Both the position numbers and the translations under genes were made by a program. A stretch of DNA of 64,000 bases from positions 2,294,001 to 2,358,000 of the forward strand of contig NZ_JAACJE010000001.1 in assembly GCF_010020825.1 (NCBI RefSeq), given 5' to 3'. This document shows positions 50,901 to 59,195 of this stretch, in pieces. Source of the DNA: Acidovorax sp. 210-6 (GTDB lineage Bacteria > Pseudomonadota > Gammaproteobacteria > Burkholderiales > Burkholderiaceae_C). Positions within the stretch are counted from its first letter, which is position 1, and every line of letters starts with the position of its first letter. The notes below the pieces were generated by a model. It did no database searches, was not told the DNA's origin, and worked only from the letters and a program-made list of their open reading frames with translations.

Positions 50901-51040
50901 ACGGTGACCACGGGCTCGTCGATGCGCGGGTACTCGCGCACCGACAGACGATTGAAGCTCACGGCGCCAATCAAGAGCACCAACAGCGACAGCACGGTGG
51001 CCAGCACCGGGCGACGAATGGAGATTTCAGCCAACTGCAT
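47945..51040 (-). CDS. RND family efflux pump, inner-membrane subunit
   Basis: A 1031-residue proton-driven resistance-nodulation-division transporter with 12 predicted helices and two large periplasmic loops. The N-terminus (EISIRRPVLATVLSLLVLL) and the TM4 proton-relay region with two adjacent aspartates (LVLAIGLVVDDAIVMLENIF) are clear. It is closest to the MdtB/MexF-type HAE-1 group; substrates are unknown. It follows its adaptor by 21 bases. No outer-membrane channel gene is beside it, so it must share one, perhaps the NodT-type protein at 17164 or TolC elsewhere. The stop abuts repeat copy G. Confidence 0.95.
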   Translation of the reverse strand: MQLAEISIRRPVLATVLSLLVLLIGAVSFNRLSVREYPRIDEPVVTVSVRYGGASAEVMEAQVTKPLEDSIAGIDAVDVITSLSRAEQSQISVRFRLEKDADNAAAEVRDRTSRVRNRLPDGVDEPVIAKVEADAVPVMWLAFSSDTLSPLQINDLLVRIVKPRLQTVSGVADVPIYGERRYAMRVWLDPQRMAGYRLTPQDVEDAIRRSNLELPAGRIESMEREFSVTAQTSLAQPQEFANIVVRSVNGFAVRLGDVARVQEGPASDRSRVRLNGREAISVGVIRQTTANPLDISKGVRDMLPQLQADLPPEVTVEIANDNSRFIDRSVQSVFTTLVEAVVLVALVIFVFLRTVRASIIPIVTIPVSLIGSFALMHLAGFSINTLTLLALVLAIGLVVDDAIVMLENIFRHIEEGMEPFSAAIRGAREIGFAIVAMTLTLVAVYAPLAFTPGRTGRLFIEFALALAGAVLVSGFVALTLSPMMCSLLLRHNPKPGWFDRSMERWLTALSHGYGRLLRWVLTARAGALLQARWLVLAVMLACAVAIALIWPTMRQELSPLEDRGTVLASFSAPDGATLEYTDRYARELEKIGRDYPEFDRIYANVGNPTVSQGSVVYRAVDWEERQRSTLQLAREMQGRISSLPGVSAFPVTPPSLGQGFRSRPLNFVVQTSESYEDLHAAVSRILAEVAKNPGILSPDVDLRLNKPELRISVNRERAADLGVNVDVVARAIETMLGGRTVTRYKRDAEQFDVIVQTEGGSRSTPQDIDAIHVRGRGDAMVPLSSLVSVQESVSPRELNHFGQRRSATITANLAPDYSLGEALAFMDRTAAQVLKPGYTTELNGISREFRSSQGALGVVFVLALVFIYLVLAAQFESFIDPLVILLSVPLSMLGALLALKWGGGSLNVYSQIGLITLVGLITKHGILIVEFANQLRAQGLEMVDALVQASSQRLRPILMTTGAMVLGAIPLALAHGAGAESRMQIGWVIVGGMGLGTLLTVFVVPTMYALLARGAVPGPRNAQVQPAGMPH

Positions 51041-51061
51041 GGGGCAGGTGCTCCGGCGCCG

Positions 51062-52225
51062 TCAACGGCCTGGTGCCTGGGCAGCGCTGGCCGCCGGGGC
51101 TGCGGGACGTGCCTCGGGCTGCGTCGCGGCCAAGCGCACCGGCGTTCCGTCGCGCTGCAGCCGTTGCTGGCCTGCAGTCACCACCTGGTCCTGCAGCGCC
51201 AGGCCCTGGAGCACCTCGACCATGCCCTCGCGGCGCTGACCCAGTTGCACGCTGGTGCGGCGTGCCACCCAGCCCTGGCCCGAGGCATCGGCCTCCAGCC
51301 GGTACACATAAGGGCTGGTGCCCTGGGGCACGATGGCCTCCTCAGGGACGACCAGTGCCTGCACCGGGGCACCCAACACGGCGCTCACCCGCGCAAACAT
51401 GCCGGGGCGCAGAACACCCTGGCGGTTGTCCAGCCCGGCGCGCACCGCCACCGAGCGGCCATTGGCATCGATCTGCGGGTCGATGGCCAAGACCTGCGCC
51501 TCAAAACTGCGGTCGGGCAACGCGTCCAGCTCCACCCTCACGGCCTGGCCCGTGCGCACTTGCGTCTGGTAGCGCTCGGGCAGACGAAAGTCCACCACCA
51601 TGCTGTCGATGTCTTCGATATTGACGATGTCGGCCCCGTCCTTGAGGTAGTCGCCCACATGCACATTGCGGATGCCCGCCATGCCATCGAATGGCGCCAC
51701 GATGCGCAGGCGCGCCACCTGGGCCTGTGCCAACGCGAGCTTGGCCTGTGCCACCTGCAGGCTGGCAGCGCTTTCATCGAGCGAGCGTTGGCTCACAAAG
51801 CCCTGCGCCACCAGCTCGCGGTTGCGCTGGTGGTTGGCCTGGGCAATGGACAGCTCGGCCTGCGCCTGCTGCACCTGGGCCTGGGGCAACTGGTCGTCAA
51901 ACTGCACCAGCACCTGCCCCTTGCGCACACGCGCACCGTCGCTGAAGTGGATGTGCGTCACCCGCGCGCTGACCTCGGGCCGCAGCACCACGCTGCGGCG
52001 AGAACGCAGGCTGCCCACGGCCTGGGCCTCGTCGCCCAGGGCCATGCTGCGCACGGTGGACACTTCCACCGCCACGGGTTGCGCCGGCCCCGAAGCGCCG
52101 GCACTGCGGGTGGGTGCGCCCAACTTGGCGGGTGTTGCAGGTTTTTGCAGCCACCATGCGGCCCCCAAGGCAGCGGTCAAGCCGCAGGCAGCGAGTACAA
52201 GGGTTGTGGTTCTGGAGAAGGCCAT
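51062..52225 (-). CDS. RND efflux periplasmic adaptor
   Basis: A 387-residue membrane fusion protein with an N-terminal signal or anchor (TLVLAACGLTAALGAAWWL). The lipoyl/barrel-sandwich domain has VRKGQVLVQFDDQ on one side and APFDGMAGIRNVHVGDYL on the other. An alpha-hairpin and a beta-barrel follow, with an Ala/Pro-rich tail. It precedes the RND gene and forms the pump with it. Confidence 0.93.
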   Translation of the reverse strand: MAFSRTTTLVLAACGLTAALGAAWWLQKPATPAKLGAPTRSAGASGPAQPVAVEVSTVRSMALGDEAQAVGSLRSRRSVVLRPEVSARVTHIHFSDGARVRKGQVLVQFDDQLPQAQVQQAQAELSIAQANHQRNRELVAQGFVSQRSLDESAASLQVAQAKLALAQAQVARLRIVAPFDGMAGIRNVHVGDYLKDGADIVNIEDIDSMVVDFRLPERYQTQVRTGQAVRVELDALPDRSFEAQVLAIDPQIDANGRSVAVRAGLDNRQGVLRPGMFARVSAVLGAPVQALVVPEEAIVPQGTSPYVYRLEADASGQGWVARRTSVQLGQRREGMVEVLQGLALQDQVVTAGQQRLQRDGTPVRLAATQPEARPAAPAASAAQAPGR

Positions 52226-52397
52226 GGAGTTGTTCTGGGGAAGCTGGCTCGCAATGGGAAGCGCCCGAGCAATGTACCAGTGCTGCGCCGCAGCAACTGC
52301 TGCCCGGCCACCTCACCCCCAGGCAAGGCCGCGGAATTTACCCAGGCTTTACACAAGGGCCCACAGCTCGAGCTGCAAGCGCACTGTTCGCACCGGC

Positions 52398-52844
52398 TCA
52401 GCGCCCCAACGCCTGCTCCACGCCCCGGTTGGCTAGCGCATCGGCGCGCTCGTTGCCAGGATCGCCCGAATGGCCCTTGACCCAGCGCCAGTCAATGCGG
52501 TGGCCGCTGCCCTGCACCAGGGCATCCAGTCGCTGCCACAGCTCGACGTTCTTCACCGGCTGGCGCGATGCGGTGCGCCAGCCCTTGGCCTTCCAGCCGT
52601 GGATCCACTCGGTGATGCCTTTGCGCACGTACTCGCTGTCGAGGTAGAGCTGCACATCGCAAGGACGCTTGAGCGCCGAGAGCGCCTCGATCACCGCCAT
52701 CAGTTCCATGCGGTTGTTGGTGGTGCCCAACTCGCCGCCAAAAAGCTCTTTCTCCACCGCACCCGAGCGCAGCAGCACGCCCCAGCCACCGGGGCCGGGG
52801 TTGCCTTTGCAGGCGCCGTCGGTGTAAATCTGTACCTGGTTCAC
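52398..52844 (-). CDS. rnhA: ribonuclease HI
   Basis: Removes RNA from RNA-DNA hybrids. It has 148 residues with the DEDD active site: D9 (YTDGAC), E47 (NNRMELMA), D69 (YLDSEYV) and D135 (NERADALA). H125 (KGHSGD) is also conserved. The start is GTG 52844, directly abutting the methyltransferase TGA, so translation is likely coupled. No ATG is available at the conserved N-terminus. The 172 bases downstream of the RND adaptor start (52226-52397) show no further gene. Confidence 0.96.
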   Translation of the reverse strand: MNQVQIYTDGACKGNPGPGGWGVLLRSGAVEKELFGGELGTTNNRMELMAVIEALSALKRPCDVQLYLDSEYVRKGITEWIHGWKAKGWRTASRQPVKNVELWQRLDALVQGSGHRIDWRWVKGHSGDPGNERADALANRGVEQALGR

Positions 52845-53636
52845 TCAATGTCCTGTCTTGTGGTGTTTGCCGCTGCGGCGCACCAGCGGCACGGCAGCTG
52901 CGGCACGCGGGCGCGCACTGCGCCAGGAGGGTTCCAGCAGGCGCATGCCATGCACGCGCTTGATGCCCACCATGAAATAAGCGGCCCCGAGTATCGGCCA
53001 AAGTCGATCACCCACATCGTCCATCCAGGCCGTGCGCTGCAGCCAGGGCTCGGTGCGCACGGCAGGGCGGTAGCAACCGTACTGCACGGCGTCCAGCTCG
53101 AAGTTCAGCAGCCGCAGCCAGTCGCGCAGGCGCCAGGGGCCAATGAATTCGCCCACATCGGGCAGGAACAAGCGCCCCCGCCCGCCCGTCAGGCGCCGAT
53201 AAAGGTGCTGGCGCTGCTGGCGCAACCCCCACAGGCTGACCGGGTTGAGCCCGGTGATGACCACCCGGCCTTCGGGCACCAGCACGCGCGCCACCTCGCG
53301 CAGCGCGGTGTGCGGGTCCTGGCTCAGTTCCAGCGCATGCGGCAGCAATACCAGGTCCAGGCTGTTGTCGGGAAAGGGCAGTGCCGCAGCGTGCGCCAGC
53401 AAATCGGGCGCCGGGCTCTCATCGCTGCCGGGCTCGGGCCATGCATCCAGCGCACGCCAGCGGTGGGGCATGCGGTTGGCGCGCAGGCCGTCCAGCAGGG
53501 GCATGCCCACCTGCAGGCTGTGGTAGCCGAACATGTCGGCCACAGCCTCGTCGATGCGCGCCTGCTCCCAGGCCAGCAAGTAGCGCCCAGGCGGAGATTC
53601 GAACCAACGGTGCATACCTATAATTTGATCGCTCAT
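52845..53636 (-). CDS. SAM-dependent methyltransferase (rnhA-associated)
   Basis: A 263-residue class I methyltransferase-like protein. The usual glycine-rich loop is weak, but the motif PFPDNSLDLVLLPHALELSQDP, split here as PFPDNSLDLVLL and PHALELSQDP, matches the Methyltransf_11 core. EVARVLVPEGRVVITGLNPVS follows. A protein of this type sits between gloB and rnhA in many proteobacteria; the substrate is unknown. ATG 53636 gives MSDQIIGMHRWF, which fits the usual family start. That ATG overlaps the divergent gloB ATG by two bases. Confidence 0.85.
   Translation of the reverse strand: MSDQIIGMHRWFESPPGRYLLAWEQARIDEAVADMFGYHSLQVGMPLLDGLRANRMPHRWRALDAWPEPGSDESPAPDLLAHAAALPFPDNSLDLVLLPHALELSQDPHTALREVARVLVPEGRVVITGLNPVSLWGLRQQRQHLYRRLTGGRGRLFLPDVGEFIGPWRLRDWLRLLNFELDAVQYGCYRPAVRTEPWLQRTAWMDDVGDRLWPILGAAYFMVGIKRVHGMRLLEPSWRSARPRAAAAVPLVRRSGKHHKTGH
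53619..53624 (+). promoter_or_regulatory. possible -10 box of gloB
   Basis: A perfect TATAAT lies ten bases before the gloB ATG, inside the methyltransferase coding sequence. If used, transcription would begin about four bases before the ATG, making a nearly leaderless message. The -35 (TTCGAA, 15-bp spacing) is poor. Confidence 0.4.
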
Positions 53637-54411
53637 GAACCTGCTTGCGTTGCCCGCCTTTGCTGACAATTACCTCTGGCTGCTGCACGACGCGCACGAG
53701 GCCGTGGTCGTGGATCCCGGCCAGGCCGAGCCCGTGCTGCAGGCGCTGCAAGAACGCGGATTGCGCTTGCAGGCCATTCTAGTCACGCACCACCATGGCG
53801 ATCATGTCGGTGGCGTGGAAACCCTGCGTCAGGCCACGGGCGCCACCGTGTACGGCCCCGCACGCGAGGCCATTCCGGCCCCGTTCGTGCCCCTGGCCCA
53901 AGGCCAGACGGTGCAGGCGCTGGGATATTCCTTCACGGTGCTCGACGTGCCTGGCCACACCGCTGGGCACATTGCCTACTTCTGCGCCCAGGCCGAGGGC
54001 GGGCCACTGCTGTTTTGCGGCGACACTCTCTTCTCGGGCGGTTGCGGTCGCCTGTTCGAAGGCACCGCCGCGCAAATGCAGGCCTCTCTGGACCAGCTTG
54101 CCGCCCTGCCTGACGACACGCGGGTATGCTGCGCCCACGAATACACACTTGCTAACCTGAAATTCGCCCGCGCCGTGGAACCCGGCAATGGCGAACTGCT
54201 CCACTACAGCGCCCAGTGCGAGACCCTGCGAGCACAGGGCCTGCCCACGCTGCCCTCGCGCATGACTCTCGAAAGGGCGATCAACCCTTTCCTGCGCACC
54301 CGCGTGCCCACCGTGGCAGCGGCTGCGGCAGGTTTTGCCCCCTCTACCGACACCCGCGATGCAGCGGCCGTACTGGCCGCGCTGCGCGAATGGAAAAACG
54401 GATTTCGATGA
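53635..54411 (+). CDS. gloB: hydroxyacylglutathione hydrolase (glyoxalase II)
   Basis: Hydrolyses S-lactoylglutathione to lactate and glutathione, the second step of methylglyoxal removal. The 258-residue metallo-beta-lactamase-fold protein has the dinuclear metal motif THHHGDHVGG (H52 to H57). Other metal ligands are in GHTAGHIAYF and FCGDTLFSGGCGRLFEGT. The C-terminal family helix has RTRVPTV. Its stop overlaps the mltD start (ATGA), so those two are coupled. Its start overlaps the divergent methyltransferase start. Confidence 0.96.
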   Translation: MNLLALPAFADNYLWLLHDAHEAVVVDPGQAEPVLQALQERGLRLQAILVTHHHGDHVGGVETLRQATGATVYGPAREAIPAPFVPLAQGQTVQALGYSFTVLDVPGHTAGHIAYFCAQAEGGPLLFCGDTLFSGGCGRLFEGTAAQMQASLDQLAALPDDTRVCCAHEYTLANLKFARAVEPGNGELLHYSAQCETLRAQGLPTLPSRMTLERAINPFLRTRVPTVAAAAAGFAPSTDTRDAAAVLAALREWKNGFR

Positions 54412-55940
54412 AGCTCTTCCACATTGCCTGCCTGGCGGGCCTGCTCTGGCTCTCGGGCTGCGCCACCCAGGTGGGCACCCCCGGTGCAGCCAGCACCCCC
54501 GGCAGCGACAGCACCACCGCCACGACCACCGCCCCTGCATCCGAAGCAACACACACACCGCAGTACCCCGCGGGGCCGTTGCTGCCCATCGCGCCGGCGC
54601 GGGCATCGCGCCTGGAGGTGATGCCGCTGTTCACTCCCTCGGACCTGTGGGACCGCATCCGGCGCGGCTTTGCCATGCCCGACCTGCAGCATCCGCTGGT
54701 ACAGGACCGCGAGCAGTGGTATGCCAATCGACCCGACTACATGCAGCGCATGACCGAGCGCTCGCGCAAGTACCTGTTCCACATCGTCGAGGAACTGGAA
54801 CGCCGCAACATGCCCACCGAGCTGGCGCTGCTGCCCTACATCGAAAGCGCCTTCAACCCACAGGCCGTGTCCTCGGCCCGGGCGGCCGGCATGTGGCAGT
54901 TCATGCCCGCCACCGGCAACTACTTCGACCTCAAGCAGAACGCGTTCCGTGACGACCGGCGCGACGTGCTCGCATCCACCCGTGCAGCGCTGGACTACCT
55001 GCAAAAGCTCTACGGAATGTTTGGCGACTGGCACCTGGCCCTGGCCGCCTACAACTGGGGAGAAGGCAGCGTCGGCCGCGCCATCGCGCGCAACCAAAAG
55101 GCAGGGCTGGGCACCAGCTACACCGACCTGACCATGCCCACCGAAACACGCCTGTATGTGCCCAAGCTGCAGGCGGTGAAGAACATTGTGGCCAACCCCG
55201 AAGCCTTCCGCACCGAGTTGCCACTGATCGAAAACCACCCCTACTTCCAGACGGTGGACATCACGCGCGACATCGACGTGGCACTGGCGGCCCGGCTGGC
55301 CGACGTGGAGCTATCCGACTTCAAGGCACTCAACCCTTCCCTGGACAAGCCCGTGATCCTGGCCGCAGGCACGCCCCAGATTCTGCTGCCCTGGGACAAC
55401 GCCAAGGTATTCGAGCGCAACCTGGCCGCCTACAAGGACGGCCAATACGCAAGCTGGACGGTCTGGACGCTGCCCTCCACCATGAGCACCGCCGAAGTGG
55501 CCCGCCGCGTGGGCATGGACGAAACCGAGCTGCGCAACATCAACCGTATCCCCCCGCGCATGCGCGTCAAGGCGGGGTCGGCACTGATCGTGCCACGCTC
55601 GGCCACGACGCGCACCGACGTAGCCGAGCATGTGGCCGACAACGGAAAACTGTCACTCGCACCCGACGTGGTCACCCGGCGCAGCGTGGTGCGTGCCCGC
55701 AAGGGCGACACCGTGAGCAGCCTGGCCAAGCGCCACCGCGTGAGCGCGGCCAGCCTGGCGGATTGGAACGACGTCAAGACCAGCGCCGCCTTCAAGGCCG
55801 GACAGGAAGTCGTATTGATGCTGCCTGTCCGCATGCAAGCCAGCCGCGACACCCAAGCCAGTGCCGGCAAGCGCTCGGCTGGCAAGAGCTCCGCGCGCGT
55901 CACGCGCGAAAGCAAACCGTCCAGGAAAAAACGGCGCTGA
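54408..55940 (+). CDS. mltD: membrane-bound lytic transglycosylase D with LysM domains
   Basis: Cleaves peptidoglycan glycan strands, forming 1,6-anhydro ends. The 510-residue lipoprotein has the lipobox LSGC with C18. The SLT domain carries the catalytic Glu at about residue 146 (LPYIESAFNPQA) and AAGMWQFMPATG. Two C-terminal LysM-like segments bind glycan (one around VARRVGMDETELRNINRI, the other RKGDTVSSLAKRHRV). The very C-terminus is Lys/Arg-rich. The start overlaps the gloB stop by four bases. Confidence 0.95.
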   Translation: MKLFHIACLAGLLWLSGCATQVGTPGAASTPGSDSTTATTTAPASEATHTPQYPAGPLLPIAPARASRLEVMPLFTPSDLWDRIRRGFAMPDLQHPLVQDREQWYANRPDYMQRMTERSRKYLFHIVEELERRNMPTELALLPYIESAFNPQAVSSARAAGMWQFMPATGNYFDLKQNAFRDDRRDVLASTRAALDYLQKLYGMFGDWHLALAAYNWGEGSVGRAIARNQKAGLGTSYTDLTMPTETRLYVPKLQAVKNIVANPEAFRTELPLIENHPYFQTVDITRDIDVALAARLADVELSDFKALNPSLDKPVILAAGTPQILLPWDNAKVFERNLAAYKDGQYASWTVWTLPSTMSTAEVARRVGMDETELRNINRIPPRMRVKAGSALIVPRSATTRTDVAEHVADNGKLSLAPDVVTRRSVVRARKGDTVSSLAKRHRVSAASLADWNDVKTSAAFKAGQEVVLMLPVRMQASRDTQASAGKRSAGKSSARVTRESKPSRKKRR

Positions 55941-55964
55941 ACGCCCCAAAATGTGCGCTGACGC

Positions 55965-56117
55965 CTACCAGCGCCATTGGTGCAGCCCAAGCAGACCCAG
56001 CACACCGACAAGAATGAGGTACAGCGCCACAATGGTGCTGAGCAAGCGCGGAAACACGAGAACGAGAATGCCCGCCACCAGGGCGATCAACGGGCCGAGA
56101 CTGAGGTGAATGGTCAT
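55965..56117 (-). CDS. DUF3096 small membrane peptide
   Basis: A 50-residue protein made of two hydrophobic helices (GPLIALVAGILVLVFPRLLS and VALYLILVGVLGLLGL) with a short loop, matching the DUF3096 pattern. Function is unknown. It converges on mltD with 24 bases between stops. The start is the ATG at 56117. Confidence 0.75.
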   Translation of the reverse strand: MTIHLSLGPLIALVAGILVLVFPRLLSTIVALYLILVGVLGLLGLHQWRW

Positions 56118-56189
56118 GGCTGCAAGCGGTGCAAAAGGCCGCAAGCATACGCCAGGATCAGGTCACCGCGCGAGGTGCGGGGCACGCCC

Positions 56190-57236
56190 TCAGGCGCTGT
56201 ACTTCTGTTTGGCCTTGCGCGCAAACTCCTGCGTGTAGCTGCGCGCCAAATCGCTCTGGCGCACAGCCATTGCCGGGTTCAAGACCGACAGCGCGCGCAG
56301 CGCTGTGCGCGGTGCATCCTCAGGCATCAGCCCATCGGGAGACATCGCATCGCGCGCACGCGCCAGTGCCGCCAGGAAAAGACTGCGTTCGGCCAACAAG
56401 CCCGAGGTCGGCACATGCTTGACCACATCGGCGGGTTCGGCGGTCTGCAACCACTTGAGTGCATGCACCAGCCCATGGACCAGCGCCTGCGCTTGCGCTC
56501 CCCGCCCCTGCACAAAACCGGCAGGCGCCAGCAGGCAGGTTCCTGGCAGGGTGCCGCCAAACACGGCCTGCGAGCCCAGCAGACCGCGCGCATCGGCCAC
56601 GATGCGCACCTCGCCCTGGTGCTCCAGCAGCGCCAGCACCGCGTCGGAATGGCACAGCGCCTGCACCTGGCCCGTGCGCAGCGCCTCCTGGGCGCGTTCG
56701 CCCTCGCCCACCGCCACGAAGGCGACCTCGGTCCCCTCCACCCCGGCCTGGTTCAGCGCCAACACCGCCATGGCATGGCCCAGCGAGCCAAAGTCGGCAA
56801 TGCCCACACGGGCATGCCTCAGATCCGCCACGCTGCGATGGGTCGGCGCTGCCTTGGAGGAAACCGCCAAGGCCATTTGCGGCACGCGCGTCTGCAATAC
56901 CAAGGAACGCAGACCTTGCGGAACCGCGGCCGTGGGCAAGGCATGCTCAAAGCCCACCGCCGCCACATCGGCCACCCCCTGTTTCAGTGCCTGCAGGGCC
57001 AGCATGTCACTGGCGTAGTCCAGCGTGGTGACCTCCAGGCCCTCCAGGCGGAAAAAATCCAGTTGCTCCGCCACACTCAAGGGCAACTGCCGCAAAGGCT
57101 GGGCGCTGCGCGCGCCCACCGCCACCGTGATACGCCCCAGTCCGGCAGCCTGCGCGCGCAAGACCGGGCCCATCCCCACAAGGGACAGGGCACAGAGCGC
57201 GCCCAGGGCGCGGCGGCGAGACGGCAGGCCATGCAT
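56190..57236 (-). CDS. orphan ABC transporter substrate-binding protein (NMT1/SsuA-like)
   Basis: A 348-residue periplasmic binding protein of the NMT1/ThiY/SsuA/TauA group. The signal is MHGLPSRRRALGALCALSLV, then RAQA. A YASDMLALQALKQGVADVA segment is typical of the sulfonate/nitrate/thiamine-precursor binders. No permease or ATPase gene is beside it, so it must use a transporter elsewhere. The ligand is not predictable; sulfonates are the commonest. Upstream (57237-57411) I see no further feature. Confidence 0.85.
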   Translation of the reverse strand: MHGLPSRRRALGALCALSLVGMGPVLRAQAAGLGRITVAVGARSAQPLRQLPLSVAEQLDFFRLEGLEVTTLDYASDMLALQALKQGVADVAAVGFEHALPTAAVPQGLRSLVLQTRVPQMALAVSSKAAPTHRSVADLRHARVGIADFGSLGHAMAVLALNQAGVEGTEVAFVAVGEGERAQEALRTGQVQALCHSDAVLALLEHQGEVRIVADARGLLGSQAVFGGTLPGTCLLAPAGFVQGRGAQAQALVHGLVHALKWLQTAEPADVVKHVPTSGLLAERSLFLAALARARDAMSPDGLMPEDAPRTALRALSVLNPAMAVRQSDLARSYTQEFARKAKQKYSA

Positions 57237-57411
57237 GGCGATGGAACCACAGAAAATTGTTGCGACGCAGCAATTTTCACCGGCACGGCTGAACCGCGCA
57301 TCAGGGATGTCCCGTGAGGGAATATACGTACTCAGGCTGAGCCACCCTCAAGGGCCGAGACCGACGCTGGCTTGGCGCCGCGCTGGCCCAAAACGACGAG
57401 ACGACAGGAAG

Positions 57412-57834
57412 TCAGCGATAGCCGAGAAAGAAAATCGCGATGTTGACCGCAAACGCCCCGCCCCACACCATGCTGCGGGCCAGGGGCATGTCGGCCACAT
57501 ACATCAGGATGTAGAACATGCGCAGCAGCACCCACAGCAGGGCCAGCAGGTCCAGCGCCGTCTGACCGGCACCGAGTTGGTGGGCGATGATGACCGCCCC
57601 CATGAAGAACGGCAGCGCCTCGAAGCTGTTGGCCTGCGCCGCATTGGCGCGTGCCGATGCCCCGTTTTGCCGCGCCAGCCAGGCACGCGGCTCATGGTTG
57701 TCGTACCCGCCTTGCGAGCGCTTCTTGCCAAAGCCGGCGCGCTTGGCAATAAGCGAGCACGCCAGCGGCAGCAGCACCGCCACAAAAACGCACCAGTAGG
57801 CCACGGTGAACGGCATCCAATGGGTATTGTTCAT
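57412..57834 (-). CDS. MAPEG family membrane protein
   Basis: A 140-residue membrane protein with about four helices. It has the MAPEG pattern: an early charged loop ending in RANAAQANSFEALPFFMGAV, and a late RMFYILMYVADMPLARSM block. The family includes glutathione transferases and peroxidases of eicosanoid metabolism; bacterial members are mostly uncharacterised. ATG 57834 is chosen because the conserved start is near NNTHW. Repeat H begins two bases upstream of the start codon. Confidence 0.88.
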   Translation of the reverse strand: MNNTHWMPFTVAYWCVFVAVLLPLACSLIAKRAGFGKKRSQGGYDNHEPRAWLARQNGASARANAAQANSFEALPFFMGAVIIAHQLGAGQTALDLLALLWVLLRMFYILMYVADMPLARSMVWGGAFAVNIAIFFLGYR

Positions 57835-57835
57835 A

Positions 57836-57897
57836 GCAAAAATGGCCTCCAGCGCCCTATTTATCAACGCAAACAGCTACAAAATTAATAGCGAAAA
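57836..57897 (+). repeat. dispersed AGCTAT/ATAGCA repeat, copy H
   Basis: GGCCTCCAGCGCCCTATTTA, then AACGCAAACAGCTACAAAAT, then TAATAGCGAAAA. It lies directly upstream of the MAPEG gene and supplies its leader. Confidence 0.75.
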
Positions 57898-57959
57898 TCA
57901 TCAGGCTGACTTTACCGGTCCCGCAGTCGCCAAAACTGGCACTCTCCAAACCAGGGCTC

Positions 57960-58070
57960 CCGCGCAAGGGCCGCCAGCATTCCCACGTGCGGGCGCCGGG
58001 AGCGTCCCCCTCTCGAATCGCGCAGCGATGCCAGAGAAGGGGGAAGGCGCGAAGCGCAGGGGGGTGCCCC
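57960..58070. repeat. second dispersed repeat family, copy 1
   Basis: It contains GCGCAAGGGCCGCC, then CGTCCCCCTCTCGAATCGCG, CAGCGATGC, GAGAAGGGGGAAGGCGCGAA and GCGCAGGGGGG. The same order occurs at 61311-61407. It lies directly downstream of recR and could help end that transcript. Confidence 0.65.
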
Positions 58071-58072
58071 CC

Positions 58073-58663
58073 TCACCGCCTATCCGCCAACGCATGCGCA
58101 ATGGTGCCCAGGTCCACATATTCCAGCTCGCTGCCCACGGGCACGCCGCGCGACAGGCGCGTGACGCGTAGCCCGCGTGCGCGCAAGGCCTCGCCCACGA
58201 CGTGGGCCGTGGCCTCGCCTTCGGCAGTGAAGCCGGTGGCCAGGATGACCTCCTGCACCACACCGTCGCTGGCGCGTTCCAGCAGGGCCTGCACGCCAAT
58301 GTCGCGCGGGCCCACGCCGTCCAGCGGCGACAGCCGGCCCATGAGCACGAAATACAGGCCATGGAATGCGCCGGTGCGCTCCATGGCGGACTGGTCGGCC
58401 GGCGTCTCGACCACGCACAGCCGCGTGGCGTCGCGCCGTGCATCCAGGCAGGTGGCGCACACGGGCGCCTCGGTAAAGGTGTGGCAGCGCTCGCAATGGC
58501 GCACTTGGTCCACGGCATGCTCCAGCGCCTGCGCCAACTGGCGCGCGCCCGCGCGGTCATGCTGCAGCAGATGAAACGCCATGCGCGCCGCCGACTTGGC
58601 CCCCACCCCCGGCAACCGCCGCAGGGCCTGGATCAGTGCGTCAAGCGAATGGGTGTTGGACAT
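58073..58663 (-). CDS. recR: recombination protein RecR
   Basis: Part of RecFOR, which loads RecA at gaps. It has 196 residues with an N-terminal helix-hairpin-helix ([20 protein letters not shown]). The zinc finger is C57-x2-C60, then C69-x2-C72. The Toprim domain carries [20 protein letters not shown] and the PLDGVGPRD loop. ATG 58663 matches the family start. It is downstream of ybaB and dnaX, the usual dnaX-ybaB-recR order, though a 159-bp spacer separates it from ybaB. Confidence 0.96.
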   Translation of the reverse strand: MSNTHSLDALIQALRRLPGVGAKSAARMAFHLLQHDRAGARQLAQALEHAVDQVRHCERCHTFTEAPVCATCLDARRDATRLCVVETPADQSAMERTGAFHGLYFVLMGRLSPLDGVGPRDIGVQALLERASDGVVQEVILATGFTAEGEATAHVVGEALRARGLRVTRLSRGVPVGSELEYVDLGTIAHALADRR

Positions 58664-58822
58664 GGTGGTTGCAGATATCTGCGTTTCATACCCCGCCCTC
58701 AAGGGCGTAGCGAGCGGGATGGGCCGCTAGGCGGACGGAGCACAGCAACCGGAGCGACCTTGCGGGTCGTGAGGATTGCGAGCACCGCCCAACGACGCGG
58801 ACCGCCCGCGCAGTAGCCAGCA
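58664..58822. other. structured spacer between ybaB and recR
   Basis: 159 bases without a gene inside an operon that is usually tight. It contains short hairpins such as GCCCT-CA-AGGGC and CGACC-TTGC-GGGTCG. It is probably another intergenic repeat type, but no second copy is visible in this window. Confidence 0.35.
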
Positions 58823-59155
58823 TCAGAAAGGGAATTTCATGCCGCCGGGGAGGCCTGGCATCCCTGCGGTGATCTTGCCCATCTTCTCGGCCGAGGTTTC
58901 CTCGGCCTTTCGCACCGCAGCGTTGAAAGCGGCGGCCACCAGATCTTCGAGCATGTCCTTGTCGTCCTGCAGCAGGCTGGGGTCGATGGTGACGCGCTTG
59001 ACGTCGTGCTTGCAGGTCATCACGACCTTCACGAGGCCCGCACCGGACTCGCCTTCCACCTCGACGTTGGCCAGTTCGTCCTGGGCCTTCTTGAGGTTGT
59101 CCTGCATGGCCTGGGCCTGCTTCATGAGTCCAGCGAGTTGTCCTTTGTTGAACAT
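58823..59155 (-). CDS. ybaB: YbaB/EbfC nucleoid-associated protein
   Basis: A small DNA-binding dimer of 110 residues that affects nucleoid organisation. The family start [20 protein letters not shown] and the central [20 protein letters not shown] block are clear. The tail is Gly/Met-rich ([18 protein letters not shown]). It is 40 bases downstream of dnaX. Confidence 0.96.
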   Translation of the reverse strand: MFNKGQLAGLMKQAQAMQDNLKKAQDELANVEVEGESGAGLVKVVMTCKHDVKRVTIDPSLLQDDKDMLEDLVAAAFNAAVRKAEETSAEKMGKITAGMPGLPGGMKFPF

Positions 59156-59195
59156 GGAAAAACCTTTCGTTGAATGGGTAGGAAAAGAGAGAGGT

